Below are positions 1-10,638 of a DNA stretch of 64,000 nt, one piece after another; the first letter of the stretch is position 1; every line of letters begins with the position of its first letter. This DNA comes from Bufo bufo (Eukaryota > Chordata > Amphibia > Anura > Bufonidae): positions 155,181,565 through 155,245,564 of the forward strand of contig NC_053391.1 in assembly GCF_905171765.1 (NCBI RefSeq). Reading direction: 5' to 3'. The translations under genes and the position numbers were made by a program. A model generated the notes under the pieces. It saw only the letters and a list, made by a program, of their open reading frames with translations. It was not told where the DNA came from and ran no database searches.

Positions 1-3000
1 CTGGGGGAGACACCTCCTTCCAATGACGAGTTATGATCAACTTAGCGCTGATTAATGTGTGTCCTATTATAGGTCTATGTGAGGAAGGAAAGTTTTGGAT
101 ACCTAAGAACAATAGAGCAAGTTCAGGAGTGGGGGTGATTTTATTTTTGGACAATTCTCCCAATAACACAAATATCTGATTCCAGAAACTTACGATGTTT
201 GGGCATGACCACAGGACATGAAGCAATGAACCCACCCTGCCACACCCCCTCCAGCATAGGGGAGAGGTAGAAGGATATATAATATGGAGTCTTTGGGGAG
301 TAAAGTACCAGTGCTGTAATGTTTTAACTCCAGCCTCGTAGTGCGTGACACATTTAAAGTTGGAGGTTAGAAAGCCAATGGCAAATGACCAAGTATCCTC
401 AGAGAATGCATTGCCTAGTTCTCGTTCCCATTTCTCAACTGGTTTGGTTTTGACAAACTGAGCTTTATTACGCAAAAAGTCGTAGATACGTCCAGTTGCT
501 CCTTTTTTCAACAAACCCTGGGCACAAAACAGTTGGAGGATTCCTAGGTGTGTAGGGGGAGGTGATTTAACTATGGCCGTTAATAGGTGTTTAATTCTGA
601 GATATTTAAATATCTCTCCGGATGGGATTTGAAATAATTGCTGAATAGTGTTAAATGGAAGAATTTCATCCGCCTTGATAAGCTGAGAAATCCTTTCAAT
701 CCCCTTTTCTCGCCATCTCTGCAAATTGATGTTTTGAATTAATGATTCTAGAGAGTAGGTGTCTGAATGATAGAATAAGGCTTTCCTCGATTCTGTGGAT
801 GTGCTGTGTATATGGAGCCATAGCCTCCCTGTGTGTTTCACAGTTAGAAGGGAGAGGTCGGGAACCCTCCCATTCCATATGATGCCAATTAATAAGTCCC
901 TCAGGGAGCTCTCATTAATTGAGTGGGATTCAATTTGATGCCAAGCTTTGGTACAATCTTTTTTCCACCACTCTCTAGCTAATGACAGTCCAATTGCTTT
1001 GTGGTAGTTGCTAATACAAGGAAGGCCTATTCCTCCTGCCTTTTTACGCAGGAAGAGTTGTGTCTGGGCAATTCTGGGTCTAGACGCTTTCCATATGTAT
1101 TTTGAGAGAATTGACTGTGCCTTCTTAAAAAATACAATAGGGACTGAGATGGGGAGGGCTCTGAAACATAGATCAATTTAGGCAATGTCATCATCTGAAA
1201 TGCTGCCACTCTTCCCATCCACGAGATCTCTTTCATGGAAAATTGGGAAAAGTCAGATGCCATGGTCGAGAGGAGGGGTTCATAGTTTCGTTTGTATAAA
1301 AGGGAGCAAGGGTATGTTAACTTGATTCCTAAATATGGAAGTTCTGAGTCTTGCCAGTCTAGGGGATATTGTGATTTTAATATCGTGATATCTTTATGAG
1401 GAATATTGAGGGGGAGGGCTTGAGACATGGAGTTATTTATTTTATAATAAGAAAGTGTGCCGATTCGCCTTATTATGTCAAGTGCGGAATGTAATGACTG
1501 AGAAGGGTTAGAGAGGGTGAGTATAATGTCATCCGCATAGAGAGATATTCTATGGTCACGACCACCAACATCAACCCCTTGGACATGGGGAGAATTCCTA
1601 ATATGCTGGGCAAGAGGTTCCAAGGCTAAAATGAACAGGAGGGGTGATAGTGGGCACCCTTGGCGAGATCCATTGGTTATCTGAAAAGGATCTGACAGCA
1701 CCCCGTTCACCCATATTCTAGCCATGGGGGATGTATATAAGCTATGAAAGGCATTTAGTATGTTACCCCTGAAACCCATCTTGTGAAGGACCGAGAAAGC
1801 GAACGACCATTGTAAGCGGTCGAGCGCTTTCTCAGCATCTAGGGTTACCGCCAACATAGGAACATTGCTTTGCTCAGCATAATCAAACAAATCCACTAGT
1901 CTTCTTGTGTTATCTGATGCTATACGGCCTTTGACAAATCCTGTTTGGTCATCTTTAATTAGGGAGGGAAGCATGGGTGAAAGCCTACTAGCTATTAGTT
2001 TGGCGAATATTTTTATGTCTGAGTTGAGGAGTGAAATTGGTCTGAAGTTTTGGGGTATATCTGGTGTTTTCCCGGGCTTAGGCAATGTAACTATCAGGGC
2101 TGTTAGCATTTCGGGCGGGAACGGTGATCCTTCAAGGGCACTATTAAAAATGTCCAGAATATAAGGGGATAATATGTGGATGAAATGTTTGTAATATTCA
2201 TTGGACAAGCCGTCCGGGCCTGGGGATTTACCCGGGGGGAGTGCTGTGATTAGTTTTTGAAGTTCTGTAGAGGTGAGTGGGGCATTTAATGATTGGATCT
2301 GTTCTGGGGTGAGGGTAGGCAATTCGGATTTAGCCAAGAAGTCCTCCACTAACATGGGGTAATTGTCAGGCAAGTCAATTGTATCTTTCAGATTATAAAG
2401 GGTGTGGTAGTAGTCACGAAACTGTTCCGCAATGTCCCTAGGATCTAATAGTTTTGCTTTAGATAACGGGTGAATGAGAAATGGGATTTTTGTTTTGGAT
2501 TGTTGTTTTTTTAATTTGGTTGGCCAGTAGTTTACCAGCTCTATTTCCTTGAGCATAATATCTTGATTTAAGTCTGAGTAGGGATTTGGCATAATTGTGG
2601 GATAGCAGATTTCTTAATTTATTCCTCTCTGTTCTTAATAAGATGGATGTTTGAGGAGAAGGAGATGCCTTATTGCATTTTTCAAGGTTAGCGATGTTCT
2701 CAATTAGTTGAGAAATTTCTTTTTCCCTAATTTTCTTTATTTTGTGTTTCAATCTAATTAAGGAACCTCTAATGAATGCTTTGTGGGTCTGCCACAAAAT
2801 GTGTTTATTCGTAACGGAGCCGTCATTAAAAGTAAAAAACTCTCGCAATTCATTTGACAATTCCTTAACTGAATCTGCATTGGAGAATAGGGAGATGTCG
2901 TTACGCCAAATGGGGGCACGAGGGTATTGATATAGGTCCTCTAGGGTCAGTGTTATTGGGGCATGATCGGACCATTGAATGAGTCCAATTTCTGTGGATG

Positions 3001-3653
3001 CTGTGTGTAACAAGGTAGCTTGGTCTACTATAAACATATCTATACGGGAGTATGAGAGATGAGGTGGTGAAAAGAATGTATAGTCTCTCTCCATACTGTG
3101 TTGGGCTCTCCATATATCTATGAGGCCCTCTGAGTGAGTCAGAGGCCAGTTCACCCCCTGAGCGACGAGTTAGGCATGTAGAGTCCAACGACCGATCCAT
3201 CACCGTGTTAAAGTCTCCACAGAGGATGACCTTCCCTTGTTTCAGGGAGTTTATCTGTTTTAATAATTTGCGTAGAAAAGTGATTTGGTGGTCGTTAGGC
3301 GCGTATATGTTGACTATAGTGTAAATAATGTTGTTGATGGAACATACCAGGATGATGTATCGGCCGTTGGAGTCCACTTTTGATGAAATGGTGGTAAAGG
3401 CAACTGAATTCTTGGCAGCAATGAACACCCCTCTTGATTTCTTGCTAAAATGAGAATGCAATATATGAGGAAAAGAACGATGATGAATACGTTTGGCGTC
3501 TTCCTGCAATAAATGAGTCTCCTGTATGCATATAAGGTCCGCTCCAGCTTTGGTGGCCTCCCGCCAAACACATGATCTTTTCTGGGGGCAGTTAAGCCCT
3601 TTAACATTTAACGATAAGATTTTTAGACCCATGTGGTTGAGGGGAGGGACCAA
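1..3653 (-). pseudogene. LINE copy 1 ORF2 (endonuclease-reverse transcriptase), frameshifted, C terminus runs to window edge
   Basis: Would nick target DNA and prime reverse transcription. Endonuclease (3653 to about 3155): LSLNVKGLN, CIQETHL with the metal-binding Glu, CGDFNTVMD; a frameshift near 3155 moves SRIDMFIVD and WSDHAPIT to a second frame (3154-2459). A second shift near 2500-2590 leads to the reverse transcriptase (to 1027): FRPISLLNSD, DQTGFVKGR, GSRQGCPLSPLLF and the catalytic SLYADDI (minus strand, about 1527-1545). A third shift near 1170 opens the C-terminal region, which stays readable to position 1 and includes LCWRGCGRVGSLLHVLWSCP near 200-250, the Cys/His motif typical of L1-type ORF2. 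Order and motifs are those of an APE-type LINE; three frameshifts make it non-functional. Confidence 0.9.
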
Positions 3654-4112
3654 TTCTTGTACAGATAGACAGACAGCTAAGATTAGTTAATTAACCTTAA
3701 AATAATGAGTCACCAATTAACAGTAAGCTGGACTTTCAATCCACCCTAGAAAATAATTAGCAAGTTAGTAGGTGATGGTGGATAGGCAGGGTAGGGGAGG
3801 AACAGTAAGGGAATAAAGGGCAGTATCACAAACCCAGACAATTGGATTTTGTCTGTGCAGTATTGGTGGCGTAAGTCCACTAATGAGACTGAGAGGAGTC
3901 TCAACTATACGAGATGTCAAGTATACAACGTTTTGCAGATTGCACCTAACATAATATGGGTTAAACAATTGACCCCATACAAATAGTGCAAGAAAATAGT
4001 GCAAAAAAAATATCACCACATTCCTTTAACCTCCTTGGGTCTGCGGCGAAATAAAACAGATATAAAACAAATATATCCATGATCATGACAAGAGCTAATC
4101 TTGGTAAAGGGA

Positions 4113-5326
4113 TTAAGTGTCCTGAGTTTCGGATGAAGATGGACGATCATTCTGTCTACGGTTCCCTTGTTTTCCTATGTGGAGCCGAATGTCCCAGGAT
4201 AAAAGTAGATCTTGGCCCTCTGTGACGGTCTTCACTATATGCGTCTTGCCATTCCTCCTGATCAGCAATTTTTGTGGGTAGCCCCATTTATATTGGATGT
4301 CGTTATCTCTGAGAGCATAAGTGACTGGTTGTAGCTCTCATCTTTGACGTAGTGTCGCCATAGAAAGGTCGGCGAATAGCCTGACTGATTGGAAAGGAGC
4401 AGGTAATTGCTCACATTTTCTGGCTGCCAGCATTAAAGCCTCTTTAGTGTGGAAAAAATGAATGCGAGCCAGAGTGTCTCTAGGGACATCAGCATTGAGA
4501 TGAGATGGCTTTGGGATTCTATGAGCTCTGTCAATGATCATGTCAGGGACAGGGATTCCTGGTAGCAGGGCTTTAATGAGGCTTTTGAGGTATGGCTGCA
4601 AGTCACGGGGTGTCACATCCTCTGAGATTCCCCGGAATTTCACATTGTTCCTTCTGGAACGATCCTCCATGTCTTCAATTTTGCTCTTAATGGTTTCGAG
4701 CTCGTCTGCCATATCGTTGTGGGCATCTATTATATCATTTTGTGAGGCCGCAAAATCTGCCATCTTATTTTCCACATGAGTGATCTTATTCTCAGTTTCC
4801 TTAATTTTGGCTGCCAAAGGGTTAATCAACCCTGCCATATCTGTGCGTAGGGATTGATGTAACGCCAGCAGCATATTTTTCACTGAGTCCTTGTTTGAGG
4901 TCTGGTATTCGATTATGGGAACCGCTGCAGAGGCCTCCAGTGTCTGCGCCCATGTCATTTTACTAACCTCAGGAGAGTGAGATGTCTCCAGCCGCGGTTT
5001 TTGTTTCTGAGGGCTGGAAGATGGCGAGGCATCATCGAGGTTAGCGGCGGCGCCATTTTGTGCAGGTCACTTGGAGTCGGCAGCAGCGAGGGAAACTCCG
5101 CTTCATTCAGGGAGAAGATGTCGGTCTCCAAAGGAGGCGATGGGGAGCGGGAACCGCACTTTGGTGAGACGCTGCTGCGGGGAGATAAGGTGAGAGCTCC
5201 GGCGCTGGAGCCGGCGCCATCTTTAGCCGGGCCTCTTTCAAAGAAGCCGTCCAGGTTTCCGCTCTGCAGCTTAGAAAGCTGCCTTTTGGTTGTCCCCATT
5301 TCGTTCTGGAGGGTACCCAGCTTCAT
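4113..5326 (-). pseudogene. LINE copy 1 ORF1 protein (coiled coil + RRM), broken
   Basis: RNA-binding/chaperone protein of an L1-type LINE, expected to form a trimer through its coiled coil. Seen: an N-terminal Ser/Pro/Gly-rich tail (from M at 5326), a heptad-like stretch about 4860-4690, then the hallmark RRM entry MEDRSRRNNVKFRGI and the later DRAHRIPKP motif. Two lesions: a one-base frameshift near 5050-5056 (at a MA-rich stretch; the downstream frame is open across the junction and runs into the M at 4958), and an in-frame TGA at 4338-4340 that looks like CGA decay, because the same frame stays open for about 75 more codons (ELQPVTYAL, LLSWDIRL) to a TAA at 4113. The late region corresponds to the C-terminal domain of the family. 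Confidence 0.85.
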
Positions 5327-5448
5327 ACCAGGCAGGTATATAGCGGAGGAAGCGATTTTGGCTCTGGGTAGCTCTTTTATAGTCGCTGTGGTGCAGGAGC
5401 TGCAAAGTCAAGCGGCCATTCCTCTCATCGGCCAAGCCACGCCCCCCA

Positions 5449-8095
5449 GTATTTAACGGTTTTAATGGACTGTCAGAAATGCGGCGCAGGCCACAAATGT
5501 ACTATCTAGCACAAAAAGGGTGTTTTTTTTCTAAGAAAAATATAACAGTGGTATTTAACGGTTGTATTGGAATGTCAGAAATGCAGCGCAGGCCGCAAAT
5601 GTGTGATGTAGCACAAAAAGGGTGTTTTTTTCAAACCACAATATAATAGCAGTATTTAACGGTTGTATTGGACTGTCAGAAATGCAGCGCAGGCCGCAGA
5701 TGATCAATCTAGCACACAAATTGTGTTTTCTTCAAAGAAAAATATAACAGCAGTATTTAACGGTTGTAATGGACTGTCAAAAATGCAGCGCAGGCCGCAA
5801 ATGTACTATCAAGCACAAAAAGGGTGTTTTTTTCAAACCACAATATAATAGCAGTATTTAACGGTTGTTTTGGACTTTCAGAAATACAGCGCAGGCCGCA
5901 AATGTACAATCTAGCACAAAAATTGTGTTTTCTTCAAAGAAAAATATAACAGCAGTATTTAACAGTTTTATTGGACAATGCAACGCAGGCCGCAAATGTA
6001 CAATCTAGCACAAAAATTGTGTTTTCTTCAAAGAAAAAAATAACAGCAGTATTTAACAGTTGTATTGGACTGTCAGAAATGCAGTGCACGGCGAAAATTT
6101 ACTATCTAGCCCAATAATGGTGTTTTTTTCTAAGAAAAATATAACAGCAGTATATAACGGTTGTAATGGACTGTCAGAAATGCAGCGCAGGCCACAAATG
6201 TACTATCTAGCACAAAAAGTTTTTTTTTCTAAGAAAAATATATCAATGGTATTTAACGTTGTATTGGAATGTCAGAAATGCAGTGCAGCCGGCAAATGTG
6301 CGATCTAGCACAAAAAGGGTGTTTTTTTCAAACACAATATAATAGCAGTATTTAAGGGTTGTATTGGACTGTCAGAAATGCAGCGCAGGCCGCAAATGTA
6401 CAATCTAGCACAAAAATTGTGTTTTCTTCAAAGAAAAATATAACAGCAGTATTTAACGGTTGTAATAGACTGTCAGAAATGCAGCGCAGGCCGAAAATTT
6501 ACTATCTAGCCCAATAATGGTGTTTTTTTCTAAGAAAAATATAACAACAGTATTTAACTGTTTTAATGGACTGTCAGAAATGTGGCGCAGGCCACAAATG
6601 TACTATCTAGCACAAAAAGGGTGTTTTTTTCTAAGAAAAATATAACAGTGGTATTTAACGGTTGTATTGGAATGTCAGAAATGCAGCGCAGGCCGCAAAT
6701 GTGTGATGTAGCACAAAAAGGGTGTTTTTTTCAAACCACAATATAATAGCAGTATTTAACGGTTGTATTGGACTGTCAGAAATGCAGCGCAGGCCGCAAA
6801 TGATCAATCTAGCACAAAAATTGAGTTTTCTTCAAAGAAAAATATAACAGCAGTATTTAACGGTTGTAATGGACTGTCAAAAATGCAGCGCAGGCCGCAA
6901 ATGTACTATCAAGCACAAAAAGGGTCTTTTTTTCAAACCACAATATAATAGCAGTATTTAACGGTTGTTTTGGACTTTCAGAAATACAGCGCAGGCCGCA
7001 AATGTACAATCTAGCACAAAAATTGTGTTTTCTTCAAAGAAAAATATAACAGCAGTATTTAATAGTTTTATTGGACAATGCAACGCAGGCCGCAAATGTA
7101 CAATCTAGCACAAAAATTGTGTTTTCTTCAAAGAAAAATATAACAGCAGTATTTAATAGTTGTATTGGACTGTCAGAAATGCAGTGCAGGCCAAAAATTT
7201 ACTATCTAGCCCAATAATGGTGTTTTTTTCTAAGAAAAATATAACAACAGTATTAACGGTTGTAATGGACTGTCAGAAATGCAGTGCAGGCCACAAATGT
7301 ACTATCTAGCACAAAAAGGTTTTTTTTTCGAAGAAAAATATATCAGTGTTATTTAACGGTTGTATTGGACTGTCAGAAATGCAGCGCAGGCCGCAAATGT
7401 ACAATCTAGCACAAAAATTGTGTTTTCTTCAAAGAAAAATATAACAGCAGTATTTAACAGTTGTAATGGACTGTCAAAAATGCGGTGCAGGCCGCAAATG
7501 TACCATCTAGCACAAAAAGGGTGTTTTTTTCAAACCATAATATAATAGCAGTATTTAACGGTTGTATTGGACTTTCAGAAATACAGCGCAGGCCGCAAAT
7601 GTACAATCTAGCACAGAAATTGTGTTTTCTTCAAAGAAAAATATAACAGCAGTATTTAATAGTTTTATTGGACTGTCAGAAATGCAACGCAGGCCGCAAA
7701 TGTACAATCTAGCAACAAAATTGTGTTTTCTTCAAAGAAAAATATAACAGCAGTATTTAACAGTTGTAATGGACTGTCAAAAATGCGGTGCAGGCCGCAA
7801 ATGTACCATCTAGCACAAAAAGGGTGTTTTTTTCAAACCATAATATAATAGCAGTATTTAACGGTTGTATTGGACTTTCAGAAATACAGCGCAGGCCGCA
7901 AATGTACAATCTAGCACAGAAATTGTGTTTTCTTCAAAGAAAAATATAACAGCAGTATTTAACAGTTGTATTGGACTGTCAGAAATGCAACGCAGGCCGC
8001 AAATGTACAATCTATCAACAAAATTGTGTTTTCTTCAAAGAAAAATATAACAGCAGTATTTAACAGTTGTATTGGACTGTCAGAAATGCAGCGCA
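5449..8095. repeat. 101-bp tandem array with ~1.1-kb higher-order repeat
   Basis: About 26 monomers of roughly 101 bp. Each contains TATTTAACGGTTGTATTGGA, TGTCAGAAATGCAGCGCAGG, a CTAGCACAAAAA box and a T-rich/A-rich run. Monomer variants (for example GTGTGATGTAGC versus GTACAATCTAGC) recur in the same order about 1100 bp apart (5554 and 6654; 5663 and 6763), so a block of about 11 monomers was itself duplicated; near 7560-8050 a shorter 303-bp (three-monomer) step appears. Short open frames through the monomers are shared by-products of the repeat, not genes. Monomers decay progressively from 8095 to about 8640. Confidence 0.93.
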
Positions 8096-9024
8096 GCCCT
8101 AAAAACTGATGTATTTACTGATTATATTTCAGATTTGCAGTGGAGGCCGCAAAGGTACTTTATGGAAAACAAGATATGATTTTTTTCACCCACAAATGAA
8201 AGAGATGGATTTAACAGATTTTCATCACAAATGCAGTGCAGGTCACAAATGTACTTTTTAGCAAACAAAAATGTATTAGTCCCCCCAGAATCTAACTCTC
8301 ACATTACATTACTCTCACATATGCAGCACAGGGGTACTTTACAGATAAAAATGTGAATATGTTACCCCCTGGGTCCCTGAACTCACAGACAGATTACCTA
8401 TATTATTTTCCCTTCCCCAGGCAAATATGCAGTGCAGGTGCACTTAAAAAATGGGTATATGTTGCCCACTGAACTAAAAGAACAGGAATAAATTATTGTC
8501 CCTGGCACATATGCAGTGCTGGTGCACTAAACTTGCACAAAATGGCTGCCGTCTCCCACCTAACTAACAGACGGATAAAACTTATTTTTCTGTGTCACTG
8601 GCTCAAAATGTTGCATTGCACCCACAATTTTTTTTTTGCTGTAGATTGCAGAGTTAACAACAAGTTCTGATATCAGATTATTTCCTATTCTCTCCCTCAC
8701 AGCAGCAGCATCCTATCCCTACAATAGTAAGAGCTGATTGACGTGCGGCGCTACGTGACTCCAGCTTATACAGAGGCTGGGTCACATGCTGCACTGGCCA
8801 AACACAGCAATGCCATTAGTAGGCATGGCTGTGATGGTTTCTAAGGGCACACAAGTTAGACACTTCTTAATTGGCTGCCCTGCAGCCTTTCAAAAAGCGC
8901 CATTAAATTGCCGAACACCAAACTCGAACCCGAACTTTTACTGAAATATTCAGGTTCGGGTCCGGGGTCAAAAAATCCTAAAGTTCAGTACGAACCCGTT
9001 ACAGTTCGGGTTCGCTCAACCCTA
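8096..9024 (-). mobile_element. hAT-a: 5' terminal part of a BED-type hAT element
   Basis: Read on the minus strand from 9024, this begins TAGGGTTGAGCGAACCCGAA and continues with repeated TTCGGGTTCG-type subterminal motifs, then a leader containing GTCACGTAGCGCCGCACGTC and GTAGGGATAGGATGC. The same terminus and leader, diverged, open hAT-c (12543-12617 and 13290-13510), which encodes a hAT transposase; so this is the 5' end of a related element. It leads through degenerate monomers (8096-8640) into the 101-bp array. No transposase is seen: the rest lies beyond the inserted LINE or is missing. The terminus interrupts an LTR (next entries), consistent with insertion there. Confidence 0.75.
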
Positions 9025-9201
9025 TTAACCAACACAATGGGATAACGTAATCACTCACAGGCAGAAACTACCAATTTTTCCCATTGTAGAATAATGAGCC
9101 AGGGAAGAAAGGGTCTCCATAGTTCTGGGTCCATAGTCCATAGGAAGGTGGCTAGCCCTCAGGTCTCTCCAGCAGGCCCAGTGACGGTTCAGTCCGTCAC
9201 A
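9025..9201 (-). repeat. 3' LTR, first ~177 bp only
   Basis: Same start as the 5' LTR (TGTGACGGACTG) and same sequence order through TCCTATGGACTATGGACCC to CATTGTGTTGGTTAA, then replaced by the hAT-a terminus at 9024. The intact LTR continues TTGTATCACAGG at the equivalent point, so the break is an insertion or recombination point inside the LTR. Confidence 0.8.
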
Positions 9202-9217
9202 TTTCTCCCCTCCCAAC
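9202..9217 (-). other. Polypurine tract of the LTR element
   Basis: GTTGGGAGGGGAGAAA on the minus strand lies immediately before the 3' LTR start TGTGACGG. Position and purine content are those of the plus-strand primer site of LTR retrotransposons. Confidence 0.7.
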
Positions 9218-9470
9218 AGTGGACTAACCAGGCACCAGACCCCTAACTGGTTTGGACCTGTGTTAGTCAGACAAGATGAATCCAGACTGGTCCACTTGAC
9301 TCTGCTGCAGGAAAGTAATGCCACCCATATCATCTCCTAGGTAACCACACTGCCGCTGGGGAGAGGTCGGCTACCTCTTCTCCCTGGAACGCCCTCTGCC
9401 ACTGTGGAGATCGACCAATTGTCTCTTCTCCCTTTATAACACACTGCTGCCGGGGATCTGGGCCGGCTGC

Positions 9471-9812
9471 TTAGCATCCCTCCAGGGCCAGTAGAGAGAT
9501 TTCAGTCCCATCTCCACCTGCCGACTGTGGGTCCTCCCATAGTGCCTGGTATGTGTCATCCAGCCAGGTCTCCCGCCATACCAGGGTCTCGCGCTTCGAC
9601 ACCCACCCCTTCAGGGGCTGCTCTCCCAGTAGAGACATTTGCAGCTCCAATCGCATCCAAAACCTCTGCTCCTCACTAGGGAGACTCTCGCCCCGCCGAC
9701 GCTGCACGTCCTCCAGGGCCTCATACCATATGACTTTCCAGACTGCATCCCTGTAATCCGGGTGATCCTCCTCTTAGTCATGGAGCGCTGTCCAAGAACT
9801 AGTTGATTCCAT
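9471..9812 (-). pseudogene. Internal ORF of the LTR element, one stop codon
   Basis: Starts MESTSSWTAL at 9812, meets an in-frame TAA after 12 codons, then stays open for about 100 codons (EEQRFWMRLELQMSLLG, WRETWLDDTYQALWED) to a TAA at 9471. Glu/Trp/Leu-rich, apparently helical, no zinc knuckle. Position suggests a gag-derived remnant, but I do not recognise the fold; it may simply be an internal segment that stays open by chance. Confidence 0.4.
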
Positions 9813-9913
9813 GCTGCTGTCGCCAGGGGCGCTGTATGAGTACTAGCATTGCCCTAATTATAAATCCACAGACGGTGTCTCCGAGCTGCTTCTCCTCGCA
9901 CTAGGAGGCCATC

Positions 9914-9929
9914 AAACTGCTGCCACCAC
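9914..9929 (-). other. Putative primer-binding site
   Basis: GTGGTGGCAGCAGTTT follows the 5' LTR end directly on the minus strand, as a tRNA primer site would. I cannot assign the tRNA without a search. Confidence 0.5.
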
Positions 9930-10638
9930 TGTAACGGATCTCCTGTCATCCCGACTGGGTACCTCCGTTGATGGATGCTCCTAGTGCTTCCCGAGGACTC
10001 CAAGCACTCCACTTGACACCGTAAGCACTGCTGACCCCACAAACTGCTGCAGCTTGGCCTTCTACCCACCCTGGACCTACGACAAGGCTTCCAGGTTCCA
10101 GTGGGTGCACCTCTCTTCCTTCAGAGAATGATTCAGGAACAGGAACAGCTCTTACAAGAGCTAGGGATTATACTCTGGAGAGTATAATGATTATAGCAAT
10201 CCCCAGAGTGTAGTTCACCAATTCCCCAAACATGATCCGGGACTTGAAGGGTAGAACAGGACACTTAATGAGGCTACATGCCAGCCTTTTATGCAGGTCT
10301 TCTAGCAAGGGACACTCCCCATTGGGACATTCTGGAAGACTGAAACAGTTTTTACATAAACTAATTGCATGCAGGCAGAAAACACTCACATATGATACAA
10401 TTAATTAACACAGTGGGATAACTTAAGCTCTCACAGGCAGACAACACCCACCTGTGATACAATTAACCAACACAATGGGATAACATAATCACTCACAGGC
10501 AGAAACTACCCATTTTTATCTTTGTAGAATAATGAGCCGGGGGGGAGGGGTCTCCTCAGTTATGGGTCCATAGTCTATAGGAAAGAGGCTAGCCCTCAGG
10601 CCTCTCCAGCAGCCCCAGTGACGGTTCAGTCCGTCACA
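9930..10638 (-). repeat. 5' LTR (709 bp) of the non-autonomous LTR element
   Basis: Bounded by TGTGACGG on the minus strand at 10638 and CCGTTACA at 9930. Contains internal near-duplicates of CACTCACAGGCAG / CTCTCACAGGCAG (10380-10510). The first ~175 bp match the truncated 3' LTR at 9025-9201 closely, which defines the pair. Confidence 0.8.

Larger units (their letters stand above)
1..5448 (-). mobile_element. L1/Tx1-type LINE, copy 1 (5' complete, 3' end beyond window)
   Basis: Non-LTR retrotransposon reading right to left. Order on the minus strand: GC-rich 5' leader (5448-5327, starting CTGGGGGGCGTGGCTTGGCC), ORF1 (5326-4113), about 460 bp of non-coding spacer (4112-3654), then ORF2 with endonuclease, reverse transcriptase and a C-terminal Cys/His motif. 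The 5' end abuts a 101-bp tandem array at 5449, so the copy looks full length at its 5' end and inserted into that array; the matching 3' flank is outside the window, so no TSD can be read. Both ORFs carry frameshifts or stops, so this copy is dead. The clade call rests on the ORF1 coiled coil plus RRM-like core, an APE-type endonuclease and the terminal CxxxC-H-C motif, all known for L1/Tx1-like elements. Confidence 0.92.
9025..10638 (-). mobile_element. Non-autonomous LTR retrotransposon (3' LTR truncated)
   Basis: Minus strand: LTR (10638-9930) beginning TGTGACGGACTGAACCGTCA and ending CCGTTACA, a PBS-like GTGGTGGCAGCAG directly after it, an internal region of only about 0.7 kb, a purine tract GGGAGGGGAGAAA (9214-9202), and a second LTR starting again TGTGACGGACTGAACCGTCA at 9201. 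The second LTR stops at 9025, where hAT-a begins. The internal region has no protease, reverse transcriptase or integrase, so it must have moved in trans, as TRIM/LARD-like derivatives do. The TG...CA ends and PBS/PPT placement fit a Ty3-type parent, which I infer only. Confidence 0.82.

Noticed and set aside
5663..8050. Family of 61-codon ORFs (MYWTVRNAAQ type) as a small-protein cluster
   Set aside because: They recur with the 101-bp monomer and begin and end at the same monomer positions; shadows of the array.
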